Assembly: GCF_002951615.1 (NCBI RefSeq)
Contig: NZ_CP019062.1
Location: 682,001 to 746,000, forward strand
Direction of reading: 5' to 3'
DNA: 64,000 nt
Source: Rahnella sikkimica
GTDB lineage: Bacteria > Pseudomonadota > Gammaproteobacteria > Enterobacterales > Enterobacteriaceae
Of this stretch, positions 53,172 through 61,638 are shown piece after piece; position 1 is the stretch's first letter, and each line of letters starts with the position of its first letter. Made by a program: the position numbers and the translations under genes. A model generated the notes under the pieces. The model saw nothing but the letters and a program-made list of their open reading frames with translations, was not told where the DNA came from and made no database searches.

Positions 53172-53344
53172 GGTGCTTTCTCCAGTTACGTGACGTTAGC
53201 CCGACCAATAGCCCGGCAAATTCTGGCTAAAGTCTACGCGCCTGAAAAATATAGTGCAAAGGTATATACGTCGGATCTGAAAGACAACGGAAGAAATCAG
53301 CGAATGTTGGATTTTGCGCGATGGCTCGGAGAAAAGGCTGCAAC

Positions 53345-53373
53345 AAAAGAAAATCCCCGCAATATTTACGGGG
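53345..53373 (-). terminator. Terminator after the DapA-family gene
   Basis: On the minus strand, CCCCG-TAAATATTG-CGGGG is followed by ATTTTCTTTT, about 20 bp past the last gene of the eight-gene operon. Confidence 0.7.
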
Positions 53374-53391
53374 ACTCGTGGAAAACGAGGG

Positions 53392-54312
53392 TTACTTCAG
53401 GGTGACGCCGGAACGCGGGTCTGCCGCCAGACGCTGCAATTCCTGCCCGACCAGATTAATAATCTCAGGTTCCAGATCAATCAGCGGCGCGCGAACGTGG
53501 TGACCGTCGAAGCCGCGCAGGTTCATGGCCGCTTTCACCAGTTGCGGCTGGCCATAACGGCGGGCGAGGGCACGGTACGGATACCACAGGTGGTGAAGTT
53601 CGCGGGCAGTATTTGCATCGCCGCTTTCCAGCGCCCGGTACGTCGCCAGAATGATCTCCGGCAACGCGCCGCTGTTGGTGGTGCTGATGCCGTCGAAACC
53701 GCACATCATCGGGCCTAAAAATGCCAGATCTGAAGCGCAGAAAAGACGCAGGCGTCCGCCCAGACGGTTGGCAATCTGGTCGATCGCCGTCGGGTTTAAA
53801 TCGCCCTGTTTGATGCCGACAACGCCGTCGATATCAGCCAGTTGTTCCAGAACCACCGGCGGCAACGTGATGCCAATACCCGGCGCGTTGTACACCAGAA
53901 TTCCGGTGCGTGATAGCGGTGCCATCTGTTTGAAGAAGCTGATGATTTGCGCGTCGGTCACTTCGGAAACAAACGGCGGCGTCACCATCGGCAGGCCGCC
54001 AAGGTCGCCCGCCAGTTGTGTTAAATCGCGCACCACGCGGGCGTCGGAACCGGCGCTGCAAAGCATGACCGGCACGCGATCGCCCACCACTTCCATTACG
54101 TGGCGGAAAAGATTCGCGCGTTCGTCAGCGGTCATCGCCGGGAATTCGCCGTAGGTGCCGCCGACCAAAATGCCGTCATAACCCAGCCCGATAACGCGTT
54201 CGATATTGCGCGATATTCCGGCGAAATCGAATTCACCACTGGCGGTAAACGGCGTCACGGTGATGTTAAAAATACCTTTCAGACGGGCCTGACTTTCACT
54301 GATGTCTTTCAT
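53392..54312 (-). CDS. DapA/NanA-family class I aldolase or dehydratase
   Basis: Dihydrodipicolinate-synthase family protein of 306 aa. The Schiff-base Lys is Lys168 in VVGIKQGD and the proton relay Tyr is Tyr141 in LVYNAPG. The N-terminal GIFNITVTPFT and GGTYGEF motifs fit pyruvate-type aldolases in general. It is the last gene of the leftward operon. The true dapA of the cell should lie elsewhere; a retro-aldol or dehydratase step in an unknown catabolic route is likely. Confidence 0.85.
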   Translation of the reverse strand: MKDISESQARLKGIFNITVTPFTASGEFDFAGISRNIERVIGLGYDGILVGGTYGEFPAMTADERANLFRHVMEVVGDRVPVMLCSAGSDARVVRDLTQLAGDLGGLPMVTPPFVSEVTDAQIISFFKQMAPLSRTGILVYNAPGIGITLPPVVLEQLADIDGVVGIKQGDLNPTAIDQIANRLGGRLRLFCASDLAFLGPMMCGFDGISTTNSGALPEIILATYRALESGDANTARELHHLWYPYRALARRYGQPQLVKAAMNLRGFDGHHVRAPLIDLEPEIINLVGQELQRLAADPRSGVTLK

Positions 54313-54348
54313 TTATTTAATTCCTGTAAAACGAAGCGATGGGCAAAA

Positions 54349-55539
54349 TCAGAGTAAATACAACGGGCGGTCAACCGTGCCCAGCGCGCGATAACCGGTT
54401 TCGGTCACGACAATCGTTTCGCTGACGCCCACGGTAAATTCGCCGTAAATGCGCAGCGCAGGCGGAATGTGGAAAGTCATGCCCGGCTGTAATTCGGTGG
54501 TGATGCCGCTGTAAAGGCTGAGAATTGCGCCTTCGCCCCAGTCAGGGGCGAACGAAATGCCGATGGAATAACCGGTGCGTTTTTTGAAATTATCGGTGTA
54601 TCCGGCGCGGTCAATCACGGCCTGACAGGCCAGATGTGGCGCTTCGCAGGTGGCACCCGGACGGATGACGTCGAGTGCGGCTTGCAGCGCTTCCTGACAC
54701 ACTTTCTCCATTTCCAGTGCGACGGCCGGTGGTTTGCCGAGCCACGCGGAACGCATCAGTGCCGCATGATAGCGGTCGTGTGTAGCGGCCATTTCGAGGA
54801 AAATCGGGTCGTTGTCGAGGATCTTACGACGACGCCAGGTGCCGTGCGGTACGCCAGTGCGCGGGCCGGTGGAAACCAGCGGTTCCATGCCCATGTATTC
54901 GGAACCGGCGGCAATTGCCGCGCCCATCATGGCCGAAACCAGATCGTTTTCGGTGGCTCCGGCGGCAATGGCGGCGCGTCCGGCGAGCATTCCGGCGTCA
55001 ACGTAACGGGCGGCATACGCCATTTTTTCCAGCTCGGCGGCGGATTTCACCGCACGCAGTTGCTCAATAACGCCCGCGGCGTCATGGATTGTGCCGATCT
55101 CAGCCTGCAAAGCTTCATAAACCGCAATCGGCAGGAACCAGCCGCGTTTGTCGATGCCAATCCGGCTCTTCATCCAGCCCCGCGATTTCAGCACGCCGAG
55201 CAGGAAATTCACCGGATTATCGCCGTCGGTGTAAATTGCCGCGTCGCGGATAAAGGTGTTGGAGATGAAGTTGAAATATTCCAGCTGGCGGATAACAAAC
55301 ACCGGATCGCCTTCCACCGGCAACACCAGCGTCTGGAAGGTGTAATAGCCCGGCGTCTGCTGGCCGGTCAGATAAAAGATGTTTTCCGGGCCGGTGATGA
55401 CCATGACGTCCAGCCCGGCTTTGACCAGTAACTGACGCGCCCGCGCGATGCGGTGCTGATACTCTTCTTCGCGAAACGCGGATTCTGCGCCGGGAACGAC
55501 GCTGCCAAGGTCGGGCAGGGAAACTGACTGTGCTTTCAT
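54349..55539 (-). CDS. M24-family 'pita-bread' hydrolase (creatinase/ectoine hydrolase type)
   Basis: 396 aa: an N-terminal creatinase-like domain (about 25-165) and a C-terminal M24 domain. In true metallo-aminopeptidases five metal ligands are conserved. Here the first Asp is Glu249 (FLEMAATHDRYHAAL), the second is replaced by Ala near residue 259, and the GHG histidine is replaced in RTGYSIGISFAPDWGEG. This pattern recalls creatinase and ectoine hydrolase (DoeA/EutD), which work without metal. It overlaps the enolase-superfamily gene by 4 nt. A C-N hydrolase on a small cyclic or guanidino substrate is more likely than a peptidase. Confidence 0.82.
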   Translation of the reverse strand: MKAQSVSLPDLGSVVPGAESAFREEEYQHRIARARQLLVKAGLDVMVITGPENIFYLTGQQTPGYYTFQTLVLPVEGDPVFVIRQLEYFNFISNTFIRDAAIYTDGDNPVNFLLGVLKSRGWMKSRIGIDKRGWFLPIAVYEALQAEIGTIHDAAGVIEQLRAVKSAAELEKMAYAARYVDAGMLAGRAAIAAGATENDLVSAMMGAAIAAGSEYMGMEPLVSTGPRTGVPHGTWRRRKILDNDPIFLEMAATHDRYHAALMRSAWLGKPPAVALEMEKVCQEALQAALDVIRPGATCEAPHLACQAVIDRAGYTDNFKKRTGYSIGISFAPDWGEGAILSLYSGITTELQPGMTFHIPPALRIYGEFTVGVSETIVVTETGYRALGTVDRPLYLL

Positions 55540-56633
55540 TGTGCAAACTCCTGAATAAATTCTGCCTGAGAAGGGGTGAAGCTGATGCCCAGCCCTGCGC
55601 CGGACGGGCTGCTGAGCATCCCCCGGATATAGGAAAGGCCGTGAACCGGATCATTACCCAGCCCGTCGGCACCGTAGAGTTCGGCATAGCGTGGCTGGCT
55701 GGCGCGGGCGACGTGCAGGGCTGCGGCGGTCGCGGCACCGCCTTCATTCATCTGACCAATCATGAACGGCACACCGGCGGCACTCAGCCGTTTGGCGGCC
55801 GCCAGCGTAGGGGCAATGCCGCCCATTTTGACCAGTTTCAGGTGCGCCATAATTTTGCCTTCGAGCTGCAAAATACGTTCTAAATCGGCCTCACTGCTCA
55901 TGCTTTCATCGAGCATCAGCGGCACCGGGCTGGCGGCGGCGAGTGCCGGATAACAATGCGCGTTGGCATCGGAAACCGGCTGTTCCAGGTAGCTCATCTC
56001 AAATTTCGCCAGCGCCAGCAGATGATTGCGTGCTTCTTCCGGTTGCCACTGGCCGTTAGCGTCCGCCGATAAACTGATTTCATGGCCGAAACGCCGCCGC
56101 AGTGCGCTGAGCCGGGCTTCGTCTTCGGTAAAGGAAGCGACGCCGACGCGCAGTTTGAGCTGCGTAAAACCCCGTTCGACATACGCTGTGGCCTGATCCA
56201 GCATTTCATTCATGGGCGTCCAGAACAGCGTCTGGTTGGTGTGATAACTCACCGTTTCGGCGTTTTCTGCGCCCGCCAGTTCTGCCACGCTGAGTCCGTT
56301 CTGACGCGCAATCAGGTCATGCAGCGCGATGTCTATGAGCATCCGCGTTGGTGCCAGAAAATCGGCCAGAATCGCCGGAAGATTCATCAGTAATGCGCTG
56401 GCAGACAGGCTGAGATCCAGATGCCGCAGGGCGCGGATCACATCGCGTAACACCTGTTCGGCGCTGTAACCGTTGAGATAAGCAATGTTGATGCGCACTT
56501 CGCCGATGCCGTTGAAATTTTTCTCCTCCAGCAGCAGATACAACGTATCCAGTCCGGTAATGGTGCCGGATGACGCCGTGTGCAATTGCAGGTGCGGATA
56601 GCGTAAATCGGCGCGATACAAAGTGGCTTTCAC
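55536..56633 (-). CDS. Enolase-superfamily enzyme (mandelate racemase/muconate lactonizing group)
   Basis: 365 aa with the alpha/beta barrel ligands Asp191 (LSADANGQW), Glu217 (YLEQPVSDAN) and Asp242 (LMLDES). The second-strand catalytic motif reads Lys160-Leu-Arg162 (TQLKLRVG), and Lys266/Lys269 lie in HLKLVKMGG. This fits the muconate-lactonizing/dipeptide-epimerase group but with Arg in place of the second Lys of KxK. An epimerase, racemase or dehydratase for an amino-acid derivative is plausible. It starts 10 bp after the M20 gene. Confidence 0.84.
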   Translation of the reverse strand: MKATLYRADLRYPHLQLHTASSGTITGLDTLYLLLEEKNFNGIGEVRINIAYLNGYSAEQVLRDVIRALRHLDLSLSASALLMNLPAILADFLAPTRMLIDIALHDLIARQNGLSVAELAGAENAETVSYHTNQTLFWTPMNEMLDQATAYVERGFTQLKLRVGVASFTEDEARLSALRRRFGHEISLSADANGQWQPEEARNHLLALAKFEMSYLEQPVSDANAHCYPALAAASPVPLMLDESMSSEADLERILQLEGKIMAHLKLVKMGGIAPTLAAAKRLSAAGVPFMIGQMNEGGAATAAALHVARASQPRYAELYGADGLGNDPVHGLSYIRGMLSSPSGAGLGISFTPSQAEFIQEFAQ

Positions 56634-56643
56634 CGGCGGCTCC

Positions 56644-57807
56644 TCAGCGTTTGAGCATTTTCAGCGCGACGTCGCAGTAGATTTTGCTGCCTGCAATGAA
56701 TTCGTCGATCGGAATAAATTCATCAGGCTTATGGGCCACTGCCAGCGAACCGGGGCCGATGATGATGCCTTTGGTACCGAGACTGCGGAAATGCACCAGA
56801 TCACAGCCGCCCTGAAAACCGAATGGTCCGGGTTCCGGGTTGCCCTGTGCGGCGCAGGCTTCAACGCCCGCCAGCACAATCGGGTCTTCAGAGTCGGTTT
56901 CGGTCGCGCCGCCGGTGGTCGGTTTAAAGGTGATGATTTCGCTGCGCACGCCGAATTTGTCGTGAGCCAGTTGCAGTAAATCCTGAATTTCCTGTTTTAC
57001 CGCGTCCTCGTCTTCGCCCGGCACCATGCGGCGGTCGAGCAGTAATTCGCAGGCACCCGGCAGCACGTTATCGGCGTGTCCGCCGCTGATGCGGGTCACG
57101 GTCAGGCTGGCGTTGCCGACCAGCGGGTGACAACGGCAGCGCACACTGTGTTCGTGGGTTTCTTCGACCAGGCCGAGTAACTGCGCCGCGCGGAAAATGG
57201 CATTTTCGCCCAGCTCCGGCGTGCCGGAATGCGCGGTCACACCGTGAACGCGAACCAGCGGGCGCAAACTGCCTTTGTGCGCGGAATAAGTGGTGTTGGA
57301 GGTCGGTTCGCCAATCACCACGTAATCAATGTGCGCAGGCGCTTCGCGGACATAAAACTTCGCGCCCTCGCTGGCGACTTCCTCATCGGCGACGAAAATC
57401 GCCATCAGCGTGCCACGCCAGTCGTTACGGTTGGCGGCCAGCCAGCGCATGGCTTCAATCATGGCGACAAGCGGGCCTTTGGCGTCACAGGCTCCGCGGC
57501 CAAATAACCTGCCGTCGCGTTCGGTCAGCGTGAACGGATCCTGCGCCCAGCCTTCTCCGGCGGGCACCACATCGATATGCGTGTTAAACGCAAAACACGG
57601 GCCGTCACCGTTTTCCAGACGGCCAATGACGTTGGTACGCCCCGGCGAATATTCGCTGAGCGTCATGTCGAAGCCGATTTCACCCAGCATCTGGCTGATG
57701 AGTTCTGCGGCTTCACGTTCGCGTCCCGGCGGGTTTTCGGTGTTGATCGCGACCAGAGCGGCCAGGTCGCGTTTCATTCTGCTGACATCGGGCGATGAAA
57801 GGCTCAT
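56644..57807 (-). CDS. M20-family metallopeptidase/deacylase (ArgE/DapE type)
   Basis: 387 aa. Zinc-site motifs are NTHIDVVPAG (His), RGACDAKGPL (Asp), VADEEVASEG (catalytic Glu pair), IGEPTSN and the C-terminal His in VAHKPDEF. The dimerisation domain lies in the middle (HSGTPELGENAIF). It probably removes an N-acyl group from an amino acid taken up by the adjacent ABC importer. It is cotranscribed with the ABC genes upstream. Confidence 0.87.
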   Translation of the reverse strand: MSLSSPDVSRMKRDLAALVAINTENPPGREREAAELISQMLGEIGFDMTLSEYSPGRTNVIGRLENGDGPCFAFNTHIDVVPAGEGWAQDPFTLTERDGRLFGRGACDAKGPLVAMIEAMRWLAANRNDWRGTLMAIFVADEEVASEGAKFYVREAPAHIDYVVIGEPTSNTTYSAHKGSLRPLVRVHGVTAHSGTPELGENAIFRAAQLLGLVEETHEHSVRCRCHPLVGNASLTVTRISGGHADNVLPGACELLLDRRMVPGEDEDAVKQEIQDLLQLAHDKFGVRSEIITFKPTTGGATETDSEDPIVLAGVEACAAQGNPEPGPFGFQGGCDLVHFRSLGTKGIIIGPGSLAVAHKPDEFIPIDEFIAGSKIYCDVALKMLKR

Positions 57808-57889
57808 CGGTGTCTCCTGAAATATCGTTTTTGTGGCAAAACTGGCCCCTGGTGAGGGCGCAATACGGCGGTGATGCGGGTGAAAAGGA

Positions 57890-58633
57890 TCAATGTAAAA
57901 TCTGATCTAAGAAGTGCTGCGCCCGAAGGCTGACGTCGCCGCCGAAGAATTTTTCGCCGGTCGCGTTTTCGATAATCTCGCCGTTTTCCATAAAGACGAT
58001 TTGGTTGGCCGCGCGTTTCGCAAAGCCCATTTCATGCGTGACAACAATGCTGGTCATGCCTTCCGCGCTGAGGTCAGCCATCACGTCGAGAACTTCGCGG
58101 ATCATCTCCGGATCCAGCGCCGACGTAGGCTCATCAAACAGCATCAGTTTTGGCTTCATGGCTAACGCCCGCGCAATCGCCACGCGCTGCTGCTGGCCGC
58201 CGGAAAGTTCGTCGGGGAACGCATCGGCTTTGTCGGGAATGCGGACTTTGCTCAGCAGTTCCAGCGCCTGCGCTTCGGCCTCGCTGCGGCTGATGCCGAG
58301 CACGGTCATCGGCGCGAGCATGATGTTTTCCGCCGCCGTCAGGTGCGAGAACAGTTCATAGTTCTGGAACACCATGCCGATGTCCTGCCGCAGTTTGTGC
58401 GGTTCAACGCTGGCGTGCGTGATGTCTTTATTGCGAAAGAAAATCGAGCCGCCCTGAACCGGCTCCAGCAAATTAATGCAGCGCAGAAGGGTGGATTTCC
58501 CCGAACCCGACGGGCCAATCAGCACCACGGTTTCCCCTTGTGCCACATTCAGGGAACAGTTTTTCAGCACGTGCTGCGAGCCAAAATGTTTATCGACGCC
58601 GATGATTTCCAGAACCGGTTTGGATTTACTCAC
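57890..58633 (-). CDS. Polar amino acid ABC transporter ATPase
   Basis: GlnQ/HisP-class ATPase, 247 aa. Walker A is GPSGSGKST, signature LSGGQQQRVAIARALAM, Walker B LMLFDEPTSALDPE, H-loop VVTHEMGFA. It lies 10 bp downstream of the permease gene. Substrate unknown. Confidence 0.92.
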   Translation of the reverse strand: MSKSKPVLEIIGVDKHFGSQHVLKNCSLNVAQGETVVLIGPSGSGKSTLLRCINLLEPVQGGSIFFRNKDITHASVEPHKLRQDIGMVFQNYELFSHLTAAENIMLAPMTVLGISRSEAEAQALELLSKVRIPDKADAFPDELSGGQQQRVAIARALAMKPKLMLFDEPTSALDPEMIREVLDVMADLSAEGMTSIVVTHEMGFAKRAANQIVFMENGEIIENATGEKFFGGDVSLRAQHFLDQILH

Positions 58634-58643
58634 GGGCTTCTCC

Positions 58644-59357
58644 TCAGTTTGGCGTGCTGCTGCGCAGCAGGCGTTCGGTCAAAGACAGCGCAGGTTTTTT
58701 GCGCTTTTTCGGGTCAAGCGAACGTTCCAGCCAGGCCTGTCCGACCATGAAAATGGACGTCAGCACCAGGTAATAAATCCCGGCGGCGCACAGCGCTTCG
58801 AAATACCGGAAACTGGCGCTGGCGGTCTGGTTGGCGATAAGCAGTAACTCCTGCACGGCAATCACCGACACCAGTGCGCTGGATTTCAGCATGCTGATCA
58901 TCTGGTTGCCCATCGGCGGCAGCACGATACGCGCGGCCTGCGGCAGCACAATCTTGCGCATGATCTGGCTTTGGGTCATGCCGAGCGCCATGCCCGCGGT
59001 GCGCTGACCGCTGCGCACGGCCTGCAAACCGGAGCGCAGAATTTCAGCCATGTACGCGCCTTCATTTAAGGAGAGCGCCATGACGGCGCAGGTGAATGCC
59101 GAGAAACGCAGGCCGAAGGTCGGCAGAACGTTGTAGACAAAGATAATCTGGAACAGCACCGGTGTGCCGCGAAACAGCCACAGATAAAAGAACGCCAGAA
59201 CGGAACCCGCCCGGAAGCGGGATTCCTGGAGCAGGGCCAGAATTAGCCCTGCAATAATGCCGAAGAACAACGAGCACACCGTTAACAACAAGGTCATTAA
59301 TGCGCCCTGAAAGAACGCCGGTGAGAACAGGTACTGCCAAACAAGATCAAGCGACAT
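58644..59357 (-). CDS. Polar amino acid ABC transporter permease
   Basis: HisM/GlnP-class permease, 237 aa with about five hydrophobic helices. The domain signature is LSLNEGAYMAEILRSGLQAV, with the EAA-type loop GQRTAGMALGMTQSQ. A single permease gene suggests a homodimer. It lies between the binding-protein and ATPase genes. Confidence 0.92.
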   Translation of the reverse strand: MSLDLVWQYLFSPAFFQGALMTLLLTVCSLFFGIIAGLILALLQESRFRAGSVLAFFYLWLFRGTPVLFQIIFVYNVLPTFGLRFSAFTCAVMALSLNEGAYMAEILRSGLQAVRSGQRTAGMALGMTQSQIMRKIVLPQAARIVLPPMGNQMISMLKSSALVSVIAVQELLLIANQTASASFRYFEALCAAGIYYLVLTSIFMVGQAWLERSLDPKKRKKPALSLTERLLRSSTPN

Positions 59358-59406
59358 GAACTTTCCTCAACGTCAGGGCAACGCTTTAAGGCCGGACTTC
59401 ACGACA

Positions 59407-60225
59407 TCAGAAAACAGAAACCGAAGCCGGGAACTGCCATTTGGTGATGAGTTTCTGGTATGTGCCGTCTTTCACCACGTCCTGTAAGCCTTTTTCCAGC
59501 AGGGATTTCATTTCAGCATCGCCTTTGCGCACGGCAAAACCAATGTGCGTGTCGGTTTCAAATTCCGCGCCGACGGCTTCGAAGGTGTCGCCTTTTTCAC
59601 TCAGCAGCGCGACCGCGCCCGGCGTGGAGAGGAATTCGGCATCAGCGCGTTTCTGCGCGACAGCGACCGCAGAATCGGTTGCCGCCGGGAAGGTCAGTAC
59701 GGTAATGGCCTGTTTTTTGGCATCCAGACATTTCTGGTTATCCGCCCGCGCCTGACTTTCTTCGATACCGCCCAGCGTGACGGCGATATTTTTGCCGCAC
59801 AGGGATAAATCGCGGCCTGTGATTTTTTGCGGATTGCCTTTCACCACAATCACGCGGCTGCCGATTTTCAGGTAAGGCACGAAATCAACCTGCTCAGCGC
59901 GAGTCGGGTTGATGTACATCGCGGAGTTGATGATATCCAGACGTTTACCCTGCAATGCGGGGATCAGTCCTTTGAATTCCATCGACATCGGTTCCGGAGT
60001 CAGCGCCAGCTTTTTCGACAAGGCGGTGATGAGATCGATGTCGAAGCCGGTCAGTTTGCCGTCTTTCGTAAATTCAAACGGCATAAACGTGGCGGCGGTG
60101 CCGTAGGTCAGATGACCTTTTGTGACCAGCGCAGGCGCGGCGGCCTGGCTGAACAGCGGGGCACTCAGGCAAATTGCAGCCAGAGAGACGGCGGCATATC
60201 GGCGCAAAAAAGCTTTTTTTGACAT
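59407..60225 (-). CDS. Polar amino acid ABC transporter binding protein
   Basis: Family 3 solute-binding protein, 272 aa with a signal peptide of about 29 residues (…FSQAAA). LTYGTAATFMPFEF, KLTGFDIDLITALSKKL and ARADNQKC are typical of amino acid and opine binders. It is the first gene of the leftward operon, divergent from the GntR gene. Confidence 0.91.
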   Translation of the reverse strand: MSKKAFLRRYAAVSLAAICLSAPLFSQAAAPALVTKGHLTYGTAATFMPFEFTKDGKLTGFDIDLITALSKKLALTPEPMSMEFKGLIPALQGKRLDIINSAMYINPTRAEQVDFVPYLKIGSRVIVVKGNPQKITGRDLSLCGKNIAVTLGGIEESQARADNQKCLDAKKQAITVLTFPAATDSAVAVAQKRADAEFLSTPGAVALLSEKGDTFEAVGAEFETDTHIGFAVRKGDAEMKSLLEKGLQDVVKDGTYQKLITKWQFPASVSVF

Positions 60226-60417
60226 GACAGACTCCAGTTTCCCATGAGCAGGATTGCTCTTTGTGTCTCATTAAATACAATTAAGCCTGTGAGTCAAGGC
60301 TCTTTTTTGGTGCATTTGTTGCACGATTTGGGGGCTTTTTAACCAGACTTCACCCTCCTTAAGGCTTGTGATATTGTACAAACCTAAACAACAAATACTT
60401 TCAGGTGTTGCTATTCC
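60226..60417. promoter_or_regulatory. Divergent promoter region of the ABC operon and its GntR regulator
   Basis: 192 bp. It has a perfect inverted repeat GTGCA-TTTGT-TGCAC at 60310-60324 and a second palindrome TTGTACAA at 60374-60381. Both are of the size expected for GntR operators. Confidence 0.5.
60310..60324. promoter_or_regulatory. Inverted repeat, candidate GntR operator
   Basis: GTGCA-TTTGT-TGCAC: five-base perfect arms with a five-base spacer, in the divergent region between the regulator and the operon it probably controls. Confidence 0.45.
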
Positions 60418-61317
60418 ATGACCCAAACTACGACAGCCAGCGGAAGGCGTCTGGCAAACCAAATCCTTGACCTGATACGTGAAGCAAAATTTGAGCCAGG
60501 TCACCATCTGCGGGAGCAACAATTAGCCGATATGCTCGGCGTTTCCCGTACACCGGTGCGTACCGCGTTGAAATTGCTGTGTGAACTGGGAATTATCGAA
60601 GCGCGGCGCAATCAGGGTTTTTTCCTACTGAAAGCCTTCGATGAGCTTCAGCGCATCAGCCTCGATATTCCGGCCACCAGCGATCAGGACCTGTACGAGC
60701 AGCTGGTTAAAGACCGTATCGCCGGAAAATTGCCGGATTCCCTGACGCAGACGGAAATCGCCCAGCGCTATGACGCCGACCGGGGCGTGCTGGCGCGCAC
60801 GTTGCTGCGGTTGTCTGAGGACGGCCTGATCGCCCGCAACAAGGGTCACGGCTGGTCATTTTTACCCACGCTCAACACCGACGTGGCGCTGAGCAATGGC
60901 TACGGATTCCGCCTGATGATTGAGCCGGGCGCGATGCTGGGCGCGAGCTTTCACGCTGATAAAAGCGCGCTGCGGCGGCTGCGGATGCAGCATATTTACC
61001 TGATTACCCACCCGGATATTCTCGCCGTTGATGGGCGTCAGATTTTCGAAACGGACGCCACGTTCCACGAAATGCTGGCGGAATTCAGCGGCAATATTTT
61101 TGTTTTACAGGCAATTCAGCAGCAAAACCGGCTGCGACGCCTGCTTGAGTTCGGCAGTTACACCAATAAACAGCGTGTGCGCGAATGGTGCGGTGAACAC
61201 GTCGCTATTATCGATGCCGTGCTGGAAGGGCGGATGGAGGAGGCAGCAGAAATAATGCGCAGCCACCTGCAATCGGCTTACCAGATGGTGCTCAATAAAG
61301 TCAGTAAAGCGGGGTGA
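60418..61317 (+). CDS. GntR-family regulator with two winged-helix domains and an FCD domain
   Basis: 299 aa. Residues about 10-75 form the standard GntR winged helix (GHHLREQQLADMLGVSRTPV). Residues about 88-150 look like a second one (EQLVKDRIAGKLP, TQTEIAQRYDADRGVLARTL, LSEDGLIARNKGHGW). A helical FCD effector domain follows, with TDATFHEMLAEFSGN and CGEHVAIIDAVLEGRMEEA. It is divergent from the ABC/M20/enolase/M24/DapA operon and is its likely regulator. Confidence 0.87.
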   Translation: MTQTTTASGRRLANQILDLIREAKFEPGHHLREQQLADMLGVSRTPVRTALKLLCELGIIEARRNQGFFLLKAFDELQRISLDIPATSDQDLYEQLVKDRIAGKLPDSLTQTEIAQRYDADRGVLARTLLRLSEDGLIARNKGHGWSFLPTLNTDVALSNGYGFRLMIEPGAMLGASFHADKSALRRLRMQHIYLITHPDILAVDGRQIFETDATFHEMLAEFSGNIFVLQAIQQQNRLRRLLEFGSYTNKQRVREWCGEHVAIIDAVLEGRMEEAAEIMRSHLQSAYQMVLNKVSKAG

Positions 61318-61404
61318 CGCGGGGCAGCGGCAATGGTCACGGTTTATTCCTGGTGGTTTTTGCCGGTATTAACCGGGCTAATCCTGCAACGTGGCCCATA
61401 AGAA

Positions 61405-61421
61405 TGCGTTATGTTGGTGCA
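61405..61421. promoter_or_regulatory. Candidate NtrC site
   Basis: TGCGTTATGTTGGTGCA matches TGC-N7-TGGTGCA, the outer part of the NtrC consensus; the right arm is perfect and the left arm weak. It lies about 165 bp upstream of the sigma-54 element. Confidence 0.4.
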
Positions 61422-61447
61422 CCGAAATCGACCCTTCGGTTTTATTT
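61421..61447 (+). terminator. Candidate terminator after the GntR gene
   Basis: ACCGAA-ATCGACCC-TTCGGT followed by TTTATTT, about 105 bp past the stop codon. Confidence 0.5.
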
Positions 61448-61560
61448 CACTTAAGTTTTTTCTCCCGCCGGCCTTCTCACAATCCCTCAGTAATCGTTTT
61501 TTCTTATGTTCCGTGGCATTAGCGCGTGGTGAACCGCTATTTCATCCGCACCACGGAGAT

Positions 61561-61576
61561 TGGCGCAGATCTTGCT
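61561..61576 (+). promoter_or_regulatory. nac: Sigma-54 promoter of nac
   Basis: TGGCGC-AGATC-TTGCT matches the -24/-12 consensus TGGCRC-N5-TTGCW at every defined position. The start point would be near 61588, about 50 bp before the nac ATG. Klebsiella nac is known to be sigma-54 and NtrC dependent. Confidence 0.8.
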
Positions 61577-61638
61577 TTTATCAGACACGCTAATCATTAC
61601 CGAAGGGTGTTCCCTTTCCGGGCCAAATGGAGACAGAG

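Larger units (their letters stand above)
61318..61638. promoter_or_regulatory. GntR gene-nac intergenic region
   Basis: 321 bp holding a candidate terminator (61421-61447), a candidate NtrC site (61405-61421) and a sigma-54 promoter (61561-61576) for nac. No gene is seen. Confidence 0.65.

Noticed and set aside
53190..53405. A 71-codon plus-strand frame upstream of vapB
   Set aside because: No recognisable family, no good ribosome binding site, and it runs into the terminator and 3' end of the DapA-family gene. Some Lys/Arg-rich sequence made it look protein-like, but support is too thin.
53392..60225. Ectoine degradation operon
   Set aside because: The importer, M24 and M20 genes fit loosely, but the transaminase and dehydrogenase steps are missing and the DapA and enolase-superfamily enzymes do not belong to that pathway.
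61540..61567. Second NtrC site overlapping the nac sigma-54 promoter
   Set aside because: CGCACC and TGGCGCA half sites are present but 4 bp too far apart, and the right one is part of the -24 element.
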